From JARRLC01 sp050290865 (GTDB lineage Bacteria > Pseudomonadota > Alphaproteobacteria > Rhizobiales > Rhodomicrobiaceae): a stretch of DNA of 64,000 nt. Under the pieces are notes generated by a model. That model had not been told where the DNA came from. It ran no database searches and saw nothing but the letters and a program-made list of their open reading frames with translations. Location: assembly GCA_050290865.1 (NCBI GenBank), contig JBNKIW010000014.1, positions 1 to 64,000 of the forward strand, read 5' to 3'. The stretch's first letter is position 1. Every line of letters starts with the position of its first letter. A program made the translations under genes and the position numbers. Shown piece after piece: positions 23,979 to 32,213 of this stretch.

Positions 23979-25251
23979 CACCAGCCTCCCTGTGGATCGC
24001 ACGCCAGCCGATATCGGATCGGTAAAAGCCCTCGGGCCAGTCTACTTTCTGAACCGCAGCATAAGCCCGAGTGTGCGCGTCGGCAATAGTCGCGCCCAGT
24101 GCCGTGACATTCAGCACACGCCCGCCATTGGCGAGGAGGCGCCCGCCCTCGCTCTTCGTCCCCGCATGGAATATGACGGTGCCCTCTTCCGTGGTCGCCT
24201 CCTCCAGCCCCTTGATCTCGCTGCCTTTTTCGTAGGCGCCCGGATATCCTTTCGTGGCCATGCAGACCGTGACGGCCGCTTCGTCGCGCCATTCCAGGGG
24301 CGTTGACGCGAGCGTACCGTCCGCCGTCGCCAGAAGCGCCGCCAGCAGGTCGGATTTGAGGCGCATCATGAGCACCTGGCATTCCGGGTCGCCGAAGCGG
24401 ACATTGTATTCGATGAGCTTCGGCCCCTCGTCCGTGATCATCAGCCCGGCATAGAGAACGCCCTGGAACGGGGTGCCGCGCTCGCGCATGGCCGCGACCG
24501 TCGGCAGGATGATCTCGTCCATGGTCCGCCGCGTGATGTCCGGCGTCATCACCGGGGCCGGGGAGTAGGCGCCCATGCCGCCGGTGTTCGGCCCCTTGTC
24601 GCCGTCGAATGCGCGCTTGTGGTCCTGGGCGCTGGCCAGCGGTGTGACATGCTCGCCGTCGCAGAGCGCGAAGAAGCTGGCCTCCTCGCCCTGGAGCCAT
24701 TCCTCGATCACGACTTCCGCGCCCGCCGCGCCGAATGCGCCGTCGAAGCAGGCGTTCACGCCATCGACCGCCGCCTCCAGCGTCTCGGCCATGATCACGC
24801 CCTTGCCCGCGGCGAGGCCGTCGGCCTTGATGACGATGGGCGCGCCCTTCTCGCGGACATGGGCCAGCGCCGCATCGCGGTCGCTGAAGCGGGCGAAGGC
24901 GGCGGTCGGAATGTTGTGCGCGGCGCAGAGCGCCTTGGTGAAGCTTTTCGAGCCTTCGAGCTGCGCCGCAGCCCGGGATGGCCCGAAGGCCTTGATCCCC
25001 GCGGCCCGCAGCGAATCCGCCAGCCCGCCGACCAGCGGATCTTCTGGCCCGATGACCACAAAACCGATCTCCGCCACGCGGCAGAAATCTATGATACGGT
25101 CATGGTCGGTGGCATCGAGCGCGACACACTGGCCAAGCTCCGCCATGCCCGCATTGCCGGGCGCGCAGAAGAGGCGGCTCAGTTTGGGGCTGGATTTCAG
25201 CGCCCAGGCCAGCGCATGCTCGCGCCCGCCGGAACCGATGAGCAGAATGTT
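23971..25251 (-). CDS. purD: Phosphoribosylamine-glycine ligase (GARS)
   Basis: The 426-residue enzyme joins 5-phosphoribosylamine and glycine with ATP in purine synthesis. It begins 'MNILLIGSGGREHALAWAL', the classic PurD N-terminus. The ATP-grasp domain follows ('GSKSFTKALCAAHNIPTA', 'IKADGLAAGKGV', 'VIEEWLQGEEASFFALCDG', 'EYNVRFGDPECQ') and the C-terminal domain contains 'ATKGYPGAY'. The length is normal for the family. The start at 25251 is set by this motif. It is the first gene of an apparent purD-dehalogenase-patatin unit and is divergent from xseA. Confidence 0.97.
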   Translation of the reverse strand, partial: NILLIGSGGREHALAWALKSSPKLSRLFCAPGNAGMAELGQCVALDATDHDRIIDFCRVAEIGFVVIGPEDPLVGGLADSLRAAGIKAFGPSRAAAQLEGSKSFTKALCAAHNIPTAAFARFSDRDAALAHVREKGAPIVIKADGLAAGKGVIMAETLEAAVDGVNACFDGAFGAAGAEVVIEEWLQGEEASFFALCDGEHVTPLASAQDHKRAFDGDKGPNTGGMGAYSPAPVMTPDITRRTMDEIILPTVAAMRERGTPFQGVLYAGLMITDEGPKLIEYNVRFGDPECQVLMMRLKSDLLAALLATADGTLASTPLEWRDEAAVTVCMATKGYPGAYEKGSEIKGLEEATTEEGTVIFHAGTKSEGGRLLANGGRVLNVTALGATIADAHTRAYAAVQKVDWPEGFYRSDIGWRAIHREAGDG

Positions 25252-25458
25252 CATACGTCTTGTCCCCAGCAAGAGCTTCGCGGAACCGACATGTCCGCGA
25301 ATTTGCCATCATGTACGGGAAATCTGCACATCGACAAACGATGTCGTTTTCCGGTTTCGCGGATGCCGGAATTCTCCCTCGGGGAGATAGCACGAATCGA
25401 GATAAGGTCGAGACGTCTTCGCGCCGCAGGGCGGCACGGGTTGCAGGTTACGAGGTCG

Positions 25459-27033
25459 ATGAGCGAGAAAACTGCCGGAAATGTTGCCGAATTCACCGTT
25501 CTTGAGCTGTCGCTTGCGGTCAAGCGGACGGTCGAGGATGCGTTCGGGCTCGTGCGCCTGCGCGGCGAGATATCCGGCTATCGCGGTCCGCATTCCTCGG
25601 GGCACGCCTATTTCGCGCTGAAGGACGACCGCGCCAAGATCGACGCCGTCGTCTGGAAGGGCATCTTCAGGGAGTTGAAATTCAAGCCCGAAGAGGGCCT
25701 GGAGGTGATCGCCACGGGCCGCGTGACGACCTATCCCGGCAAGTCCACCTATCAGATTGTCGTCGAGGCGCTGGAGCCGGCGGGCGCTGGTGCGCTCATG
25801 GCGCTTCTGGAAGAACGTAAGAAGAAGCTCGCCGCCGAGGGGCTGTTCGACGAGGCGAGGAAGCGGCCGCTGCCCTTTCTGCCGCGCGCGGTCGGGCTGA
25901 TCACCTCGCCGACCGGCGCCGTCATCCGCGACATGCTGCATGGCTTCGCCGAGCGATTCCCGGCGCAGGTGCTCCTCTGGCCGGTGCGCGTGCAGGGCGA
26001 GCCTTGCGCCCGCGAGGTGGCGGCAGCCATAGCAGGCTTCAACCGGCTCGCACCCGACGGGCCGATCCCGCGGCCCGACGTGCTGATCGTGGCGCGCGGC
26101 GGCGGCAGTCTGGAGGATCTGTGGGGGTTCAACGAGGAAATCGTGGCGCGCGCCGTGGCCGCCAGCGGTATTCCCGTGATTTCCGCGGTTGGCCATGAGA
26201 CCGACTGGACGCTCATCGATCTGGTCGCCGACGCCCGGGCGCCGACTCCGACCAAGGCCGCCGAATGGGTGGTGCCCAAGCATAGCGAGCTGGTGGCGCG
26301 CATGGCCGAGCTGCGCGAGCGGCAGCGGCTGGCGCTGCTGCGTGGCATCGAGCATCGGCGGGCGTCATTCAGGGCGGCTGCGCGCGGGCTGCCGCGCCCC
26401 GCCGATCTCCTCGCCTTCGCCAGGCAGCGCTTCGATGCGTCGAGCGGGCGTCTTGGCCACGCGCTGAGGCATTTCGCCACCGGCCGGCGCGCGCGCCTCG
26501 ACCGCTGTCACGTGCGGCTGAATATCCGTCTCATCACGCAGCGTGTCGACCGAGGCGGCGAGAGGCTTCAGGGTCTCAATCGCGAATTGACGCAGGTGAC
26601 GCGGCGGTTCGTGGGGCGGCGCCGTGCCGATCTGGAACGCCAGGGCGTCCGGCTGCGTCCGAGCCTTCTGCGCCATCCGGTGTCCCGCAGCCGCGAGCGC
26701 CTGGATGCGACGGTGGCGCGCGCGCACCGCGCCGTTGGCCGGGTGACCGAAGTCCGGCGGCGGCGGCTGGACGGCCTCGGGCAGCTTCTCTCCTCCCTGA
26801 GCCATAAAAGCGTTCTCGACCGGGGATTTGTCTTGGTTCGTGACATCGCGGGCCGCACCCTGCAGCGCGCGGGTGATGCGATGGCGGCGGGGCGCGTGGA
26901 AATGGAGTTCGCCGACGGGCGGATTGCGGCGGATATTGTCGGCGCGGGCGCGCAGCGCCGGGCACCGCGCAAGCAGGCAGCCGAAACGCAGGCTGAATCG
27001 AAGGTCACGGACCGCCAGGGTAAACTTTTTTGA
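25459..27033 (+). CDS. xseA: Exodeoxyribonuclease VII large subunit
   Basis: A 524-residue XseA. The N-terminal OB-fold has 'EFTVLELSLAVKRTVEDAFG' and 'VRLRGEISGYRGPHSSGHAYF'. The catalytic core contains 'AVGLITSPTGAVIRDML', 'LIVARGGGSLEDLWGFNEE', 'ISAVGHETDWTLIDLVADA' and 'APTPTKAAE'. A long arginine-rich coiled coil (about residues 290-450) and a C-terminal 'SHKSVLDRGFVLVRD' segment follow. With XseB it degrades single-stranded DNA; xseB is not nearby. The ATG at 25459 has GAGG upstream; longer in-frame extensions lie over purD and are rejected. Confidence 0.96.
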   Translation: MSEKTAGNVAEFTVLELSLAVKRTVEDAFGLVRLRGEISGYRGPHSSGHAYFALKDDRAKIDAVVWKGIFRELKFKPEEGLEVIATGRVTTYPGKSTYQIVVEALEPAGAGALMALLEERKKKLAAEGLFDEARKRPLPFLPRAVGLITSPTGAVIRDMLHGFAERFPAQVLLWPVRVQGEPCAREVAAAIAGFNRLAPDGPIPRPDVLIVARGGGSLEDLWGFNEEIVARAVAASGIPVISAVGHETDWTLIDLVADARAPTPTKAAEWVVPKHSELVARMAELRERQRLALLRGIEHRRASFRAAARGLPRPADLLAFARQRFDASSGRLGHALRHFATGRRARLDRCHVRLNIRLITQRVDRGGERLQGLNRELTQVTRRFVGRRRADLERQGVRLRPSLLRHPVSRSRERLDATVARAHRAVGRVTEVRRRRLDGLGQLLSSLSHKSVLDRGFVLVRDIAGRTLQRAGDAMAAGRVEMEFADGRIAADIVGAGAQRRAPRKQAAETQAESKVTDRQGKLF

Positions 27034-27103
27034 CGGAACTCGCTGTACAACGGCGCGGTGAGCGCCCAATATTATCGGCGAGTCCCTATCGGTGTTGGTC
27101 TTG

Positions 27104-27334
27104 ATGAATCGTTTTGAAAGAAATATCGGTCAGGCAAACGAAGCGAAGCTTCGCTATCTGGACGGCGAGCTACAGGTTCTGACGCCGGGCAGCTTCGTGC
27201 GCTGCGCGGTTACCGGTCAGATCATCCCCATCGAGGAACTGCGCTACTGGAGCGTCGAGCTGCAGGAGCCCTATGCCAGCGCCGAGATATCGCTGAAGCG
27301 TCATCTGGAAATGAAGACGACGCACGGCCGCTGA
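27104..27334 (+). CDS. DUF2093 family small protein
   Basis: A 76-residue protein matching the DUF2093 family of alphaproteobacteria: 'LRYLDGELQVLTPGSFVRCAV' (shown in part as 'VLTPGSFVRCAVTG'), then 'IPIEELRYWSVELQEPYAS'. The single CAVTG segment resembles a half zinc-ribbon turn and the protein may bind another partner. The function is unknown. The ATG at 27104 is preferred over a GTG/TTG start at 27092. It follows xseA by 70 bases in the same direction, an arrangement I recall as common in Hyphomicrobiales. Confidence 0.85.
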   Translation: MNRFERNIGQANEAKLRYLDGELQVLTPGSFVRCAVTGQIIPIEELRYWSVELQEPYASAEISLKRHLEMKTTHGR

Positions 27335-27420
27335 GCAGTTCGAAAGCGAGATTGCCTCCAATTTCACCTGCTCCGCGGCCGGGTTGTGCTAGCCGAAGCC
27401 CCGTTTTTGCACGAAGGCGC

Positions 27421-28035
27421 TTACGCGGCAGTTCGCGCGTCACCTCGCGAGAACAGTGCGCCGAGCATCCCGGACAACCCGCCGCGCTGGTTCACCGCGC
27501 GCGCCTTGGAGGTCACGCGGCGGCGGCGTATCTCACCGGCCAGCGTCTTATACGGATTGGCCATGCCCGCGTCGTCGAGGCGCTCCTTCGCCAGATGCTG
27601 CAGGATCGAGCCGAGCGGCTCCCGCGTCCGGCGTTCGATCGCCGACAGGGAAAGAAGCGCGACGTAAGGGAACATGGCTTCGAGCGTTTCCGGCTGCACC
27701 GGCAGCACCTTGGCGCGGTTGCTGATGATTTTGCGAACATGCGCGGCCTGCGGAAACAGCGCAACGAGCACGGCGCGTCCTTCGGCTTCCACCTGCGGAT
27801 GGCCGAAGATGCCGGGGTCGTTCCAGCAGCGGTCGTTGCGGCGGCTGCCGAGGAATTCGAGGAAATGCAGGAGGCCCTGCGAGGTTTCCGTGCGCTTGTT
27901 GATGGTCTTGGCGATGGGCGGCGCGAGATAGCGGACCACCTGCGCAGCGAGTTCGTCGCTGAGGCCGAAGGCGGCCCCCATATTAGCGAAAACCCGTCCC
28001 CCCTGAGCGCCTGCTATGGTTCGAAATAGTCTCAT
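27421..28035 (-). CDS. DUF937-like protein
   Basis: A 204-residue soluble helical protein. 'FGLSDELAAQVVRYLAPPIAK' and later helices with a glycine-rich end ('GGLSGMLGALFSRGD') suggest the DUF937 family. The chosen ATG at 28035 has GAGAGAAA upstream. No signal peptide or membrane helix is seen. The basic C-terminal third (many Arg/Lys) is unusual. The function is unknown. It is convergent with the DUF2093 gene and stands alone. Confidence 0.6.
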   Translation of the reverse strand: MRLFRTIAGAQGGRVFANMGAAFGLSDELAAQVVRYLAPPIAKTINKRTETSQGLLHFLEFLGSRRNDRCWNDPGIFGHPQVEAEGRAVLVALFPQAAHVRKIISNRAKVLPVQPETLEAMFPYVALLSLSAIERRTREPLGSILQHLAKERLDDAGMANPYKTLAGEIRRRRVTSKARAVNQRGGLSGMLGALFSRGDARTAA

Positions 28036-28471
28036 CGGGATTTCTCTCGTAATGCCTGCACGGGGACGCCCCCCAGGCGTCCGTTGGAGTACGCATGACG
28101 CAGAACGAAAGCTACTGATGGAAAGGCAACGCACCGGGCACCGGCCATCCACGCTACAAAAATCCTGCCGCGCACAGCGGCAACGCGATGTCCTATCCCG
28201 TATTACTGGCGCCACCGGTTGAACGATCCGGCCTCTTAACGGACGGCGCCGGCATTCTTGCTTGGCTAGACACGATCAGCGAGGGCGTGTCGGCCAAGTC
28301 TCGCCGATTGTGGCGAATCGAAGTGCCCAACTTCGAGTGTAAAAAAAATGTATGCGTGTGGGAGGGAAGAGTGACAGAATCCACAGGCGCGCGTGCAAAA
28401 TGGTGACGCACTGTGGCTGCGCAGATACAGTTATGAGGTGAGAGAGGGCGGGCTGAACGAGCCGCCCGCCG

Positions 28472-28993
28472 CTAATTCAGTTCCGGCAGGGCGGCGGCGA
28501 AGCCCGCCAGGGATATCGGGATGCCGATGCCGAACTCCGGCGTCTGGAATATAATGAACACCGCGTTCTTCCCCGACTTCAGCTTGGCGTACAGCTCCTT
28601 GTTCACGACGACTTCGGCCATGCATCCCACGGGGCCGCATTTCATGAACGGGGCGTGGCCGACATCGACATTGTCGATCTTCAGCCCGAGGCCGGTGGGT
28701 AGCAGGACACCCAGCGGCGCGAAGACGCGCAAAATCCGTGTCTTGCCGTCATAGGAGCGCATGAAGATGACCATCAGGGAGACGTTCTGGCGGTCTTCGG
28801 CCTTCACGCTCTGGACCAGCGCGCACTTTTCTTTTTGTGCCCCAGGCGGGCGGCCGCATCGAACCTGCCACGAGCCATGGGTCGCCTTAATCTCGCCGGA
28901 CGAGAGTTGCGGCCCCGCGGCCCGTGCGGGATCCGCCGCGCCTGCCGCCAGGAGCAGCGTCAGCGCGAGCAGCGCCCCCGATGCGTGAAACAT
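28472..28993 (-). CDS. Invasion-associated locus B (IalB) family protein
   Basis: The 173-residue secreted protein has a signal peptide (about residues 1-26, ending ARA-AG). An IalB domain follows: 'THGSWQVRCGRPPGAQKEKC', 'GLKIDNVDVGHAPFMKCGPVG' and 'IFQTPEFGIGIPISLAGF'. Four cysteines could form two disulfides. Named for a Bartonella erythrocyte-invasion locus, the family is widespread in environmental alphaproteobacteria with unknown function. I recall it as a frequent neighbour of the cta oxidase locus in Hyphomicrobiales, as here (ctaD is divergent, 424 bases away). Several upstream in-frame ATGs exist; 28993 gives the best signal peptide. Confidence 0.87.
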   Translation of the reverse strand: MFHASGALLALTLLLAAGAADPARAAGPQLSSGEIKATHGSWQVRCGRPPGAQKEKCALVQSVKAEDRQNVSLMVIFMRSYDGKTRILRVFAPLGVLLPTGLGLKIDNVDVGHAPFMKCGPVGCMAEVVVNKELYAKLKSGKNAVFIIFQTPEFGIGIPISLAGFAAALPELN

Positions 28994-29417
28994 CCGGGCG
29001 GCGAATGCCGCCTGCAAGAGACTGTGAACCGCCGGAAAACGTCTGTTGGCAACCACCAGGGCCTTCTCCACCTGACTTGATTAACACTGAATGCCATCGC
29101 TGCGCGGGAGGTTTGCCTGAAGTGACGGCGCGAGGCAAGATTTCCTTTTGGATGAAGAGCCTGTCGGCCAGCAATTCGGCCAAAGTGAGACAGTCTCGTC
29201 CTGCCACAGAGCGACGCGCGCCACTTTGTCGCATTTGTCGTGCATTGCTCCGGCCCCCGTTGTATGCCTGAATGGTGACAAATGCGGCAAGGTGTCGCTC
29301 CTGTATGGGCAGGATGCCGCACCGCGTAGAGACCGCGAATGAGCGCAATCCTGTGAGTTTTGTGATGGCCGGAAGTATTGCGGCCGTCGGGCCGGGGGCT
29401 CTGGGGAGGGACTTCAC
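28994..29417. other. Divergent intergenic region IalB / ctaD, where ctaC would be expected
   Basis: In most relatives the subunit II gene ctaC precedes ctaD. These 424 bases contain no trace of ctaC that I can see: no CuA motif or signal peptide in any frame. A GGGAGG binding site for ctaD lies at 29404-29409. Promoters for both flanking genes must lie here but no clear hexamer pair was found. Confidence 0.5.
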
Positions 29418-30947
29418 ATGGCCGGGACCGTTGGCGCCGCCGGGCGCTGCCGCGACAGGCGCGGGCGTGTTCAGCGATGGCTGCTCGCGCCCAGCCACCG
29501 CGATATCGGTACGCTTTATCTGCTTTTCGCCATTGCCGCGGGGCTTACCGGCGGCGCGCTCTCGGTTGCCATGCGCATGGAGCTGCAGGAGCCGGGCATG
29601 CAGATCTTCGCCAATGCCCGCACGTTCGATGTCTTCGTGACGGCGCACGGGCTGATCATGGTGTTCTTCGTCGTCATGCCTGCGATGATCGGCGGCTTCG
29701 GCAACTGGATGGTGCCGCTGATGATCGGCGCGCGCGACACGGCCTTTCCGCGTCTCAATGCCGCTGCGTTCTGGCTGATCCCGCTGTCCTTCGCGGCGCT
29801 GGTCGTATCCCTGTTCGTGGACGCGCCGCTGCCCGTGGCGGGCTACGCCGTGCCGGCGGGGACTCTGGCGCTGGCTGCGCTTCTGCTGGCGGGCCTGTCC
29901 TACATCCTCAGCGCGATCAACTTCATAACCACGATTTTCAACATGCGGGCGCCGGGGGTGGCGCTGCAACGGATGCCGCTGTTCGTATGGTCGGTGTTGA
30001 TCTCGGCCTTCCTGCTGCTCCTGTCGTTGCCGGTCCTTGGCGGCGCAATCACGATGCTGCTCGCCGGCAAGGCGTTCGTACCGCCCGGCGGGGAGGCCGG
30101 TCCCGCCTTCACCCGTCAGGTGTTCTGGTTCCTCGGCCATCCCGAGGTCTATATCCTGATCCTCCCAGGTTTCGGCATCGTCCATCATGTCGTGTCCACT
30201 TTCACCGGGCAGACGCCCACCGGCAATCGCGGTCTGGCCGGGGCGATGGCCGCCATTGGCGTGCTCGGCTTCGCGGCCTGGGCGCAGCATCTGTATGGCT
30301 ACGGCGTGGCGCCTGCCGCGGGGACACAATATTACTTCCTGATCGCGGCGCTGGTGATTGCCGTTCCCGCCGGGTTCAAAATCGCCGCGTGGACCATGGC
30401 TATTCGCAGTGGAGGGCCGGTTTCGCGCACGCCGATGCTGTGGGCGGCGGGCTTCATCTTCCTGTTCGCCATCGGTGCCGCGATGGGCGTCATCGGCGTG
30501 GCGCGGGGAAGTCTGGCGGGTGGCGGCGCTCTCAAGGATACCTATTTCGCGGTCGCGCAGTTCCATTACATGGCCGCGCTCAGTGCCGTTTTCGCGCTGT
30601 TCGCGGGCTGGTACTACTGGTTCCCGAGAATGACGGGCTACGCCTGCTCCGAATTCCTGGGCCGGCTGCATTTCTGGTGCACGTTCATCGCCGTGAACGT
30701 CATTTTCCTGCCGCAGCATCTCCTCGGTATGGCCGGGATGCCGCGTCACGCCGCCGATTACGCCAATGAATTCACGGCCTGGAACTATATTTCGTCGCTC
30801 GGCACCTATCTGGCGGCGGCCAGCCTGCTGGTGTTCCTCGCGGCGATGGCGGGAGCGTTCGTCAGGCGCGAGCGTGCAGCCAGCGACCCGTGGGGCGCGG
30901 GCCCCGCGTCGCGCGAATGGGCCTTCTCTCCAGCGAGCGCGGGGTGA
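29418..30947 (+). CDS. ctaD: Cytochrome c oxidase subunit I homologue lacking two active-site histidines
   Basis: A 509-residue, twelve-helix subunit I homologue that aligns along its length with aa3-type CtaD. Conserved are His77 (heme a; 'VTAHGLIMVFF'), His241 and Tyr245 ('GHPEVYILILPGFG'), the K-channel Lys ('AGFKIAAW'), Asp374, and His383 (heme a; 'QFHY'). Changed are the CuB pair, normally HH and here Gln290-His291 ('WAQHLYGYG', codon CAG at 30285), the heme a3 axial His, here Gln381 ('AVAQFHY', CAG at 30558), and the Mg-site His, here Lys373. The frame is intact, with GGGAGG before the ATG, so it is not a simple pseudogene. It probably cannot reduce oxygen in the usual way. Confidence 0.9.
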   Translation: MAGTVGAAGRCRDRRGRVQRWLLAPSHRDIGTLYLLFAIAAGLTGGALSVAMRMELQEPGMQIFANARTFDVFVTAHGLIMVFFVVMPAMIGGFGNWMVPLMIGARDTAFPRLNAAAFWLIPLSFAALVVSLFVDAPLPVAGYAVPAGTLALAALLLAGLSYILSAINFITTIFNMRAPGVALQRMPLFVWSVLISAFLLLLSLPVLGGAITMLLAGKAFVPPGGEAGPAFTRQVFWFLGHPEVYILILPGFGIVHHVVSTFTGQTPTGNRGLAGAMAAIGVLGFAAWAQHLYGYGVAPAAGTQYYFLIAALVIAVPAGFKIAAWTMAIRSGGPVSRTPMLWAAGFIFLFAIGAAMGVIGVARGSLAGGGALKDTYFAVAQFHYMAALSAVFALFAGWYYWFPRMTGYACSEFLGRLHFWCTFIAVNVIFLPQHLLGMAGMPRHAADYANEFTAWNYISSLGTYLAAASLLVFLAAMAGAFVRRERAASDPWGAGPASREWAFSPASAG

Positions 30948-30953
30948 CATGCC

Positions 30954-31880
30954 ATGACCGATATCACCACCGCCACCGCCTCGGCCTCCGCGACCCAGCC
31001 GCAGGGCGAACTCGCCGACTACACCGCGCTGATGAAGCCGCGCGTGATGTCGCTGTCGATCTTCACGGCGCTCACCGGCATGGTGGTGGCGCCCGGGTAC
31101 ATTCATCCCGTCATCGCGGCGACGGCGCTGCTGTTCATAGCAGTAGGGGCTGGCGCTGCTGGCATACTCAACTGCTGGTATGATGCCGATATCGACCGCC
31201 TGATGGCCCGCACGGCGCTGCGCCCGCTCGCGCGCGGTCGCGTGCCGCCGGATGAAGCGCTGGCCATGGGACTGTTCCTGGCGGGCGTGTCGGTTCTGTG
31301 CCTGGGTGTCCTGGTGAACTGGGCGGCGGCGGGGCTCCTGGCGCTGACCATCGCCTTCTATGTCGTCGTCTATACCATGTGGCTGAAGCGCCGGACGCCG
31401 CAGAACATCGTCATTGGCGGGGCGGCGGGCGCCTTTCCGCCGATGATCGGCTGGGCGGCCACGACGGGCGGCATCAGCCTCGAAAGCGTCCTGCTCTTTG
31501 CCATCATCTTTTTCTGGACGCCGCCGCATTTCTGGTCGCTGGCGTTGTTCCGCTCGCGGGATTACGAGCGGGCGGGCGTGCCGATGCTGCCCGTGGTCGC
31601 GGGCAAGGCGGCGACGCGTCGGCAGATCCTGATTTACAGCCTGATCATGGTCCCCCTGTGCATCGCCCCGGCCTTCACCGGCCTCGGTGGACCGTTCTAT
31701 CTGGCGGTGTCGGCCGTGGGCGGTGCCATATTTCTGTTCCTCGCCGTGCAGCTCAACCGGCGTACCGAGGGGACGGCGGCGGATGCGGCGGCCAGGCGCC
31801 TGTTCGCCTTTTCGATCCTTTACCTTTTCCTGCTTTTTGCCGTGCCGCTCCTGGAGCACGGCCTGGGACTGGCACGATGA
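30954..31880 (+). CDS. ctaB: Protoheme IX farnesyltransferase (heme O synthase)
   Basis: The 308-residue UbiA-superfamily enzyme has about nine membrane helices. The prenyl-diphosphate binding motif is 'NCWYDADIDRLMARTALRPL' near residues 78-97, with further conserved 'YTMWLKRRTPQNIVIGGAAG' and 'FFWTPPHFWSLALF'. It farnesylates heme B to heme O for bo3-type oxidases or as precursor of heme A. Starting six bases after ctaD, it overlaps the coxF ATG by four bases. All catalytic residues look intact, in contrast to the degenerate ctaD next to it, so the cell still makes heme O or A for some oxidase. Confidence 0.95.
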   Translation: MTDITTATASASATQPQGELADYTALMKPRVMSLSIFTALTGMVVAPGYIHPVIAATALLFIAVGAGAAGILNCWYDADIDRLMARTALRPLARGRVPPDEALAMGLFLAGVSVLCLGVLVNWAAAGLLALTIAFYVVVYTMWLKRRTPQNIVIGGAAGAFPPMIGWAATTGGISLESVLLFAIIFFWTPPHFWSLALFRSRDYERAGVPMLPVVAGKAATRRQILIYSLIMVPLCIAPAFTGLGGPFYLAVSAVGGAIFLFLAVQLNRRTEGTAADAAARRLFAFSILYLFLLFAVPLLEHGLGLAR

Positions 31881-32029
31881 ACGCCACACAGGACAGCACC
31901 ACGGCCATGCTCTCCCCTGAGGACACGCGCCGGCAGCGAGGCCGCTCGCTGGCCATCGGCTGGGCGCTGGCCGCGCTGGTGCTGATCTTCTTCATCGTCA
32001 CCATCGTCAAGCTTGGCAGCGCTGTCTAG
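31877..32029 (+). CDS. CoxF-like small membrane protein
   Basis: A 50-residue protein with a polar N-terminus ('SPEDTRRQRGRS') and a single transmembrane helix ('LAIGWALAALVLIFFIVTIV'), ending 'KLGSAV'. Its position directly after ctaB with an ATGA overlap, and the RRQR-RSLA-helix-VTIVKLG pattern, match the small CoxF protein of alphaproteobacterial oxidase operons. Its role is probably in oxidase assembly or stability, but it is poorly characterised. In relatives it is followed by ctaG, ctaE and surf1; here thrC follows after 184 bases. Confidence 0.8.
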   Translation: MNATQDSTTAMLSPEDTRRQRGRSLAIGWALAALVLIFFIVTIVKLGSAV

Positions 32030-32213
32030 AATTGGCGGCAGTTCGCGCCGTGCCTCGCCAAATGACGCGAAAAGTTGCCCCGGCGTGCCGCAGGGTATAG
32101 GGTGCCCGCCTGATCCAAGAACGGCGCCAATCGCCGCGTGTTTCTGTCTGCGGTCGGTCAAGTCTTCCGCGTTTGACGCCGGACACGGCGCCAATCTTTT
32201 GAGGGAACATCGC

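Noticed and set aside
24619..25458. A 280-codon N-terminal extension of XseA
   Set aside because: It lies entirely over purD and the divergent promoter region; the standard XseA start with a binding site is at 25459.
28887..31889. A 1000-codon open frame on the minus strand opposite IalB, ctaD and ctaB
   Set aside because: It is antisense to well-recognised genes, has Arg/His/Gly-biased composition typical of shadow frames in GC-rich DNA, and matches no family.
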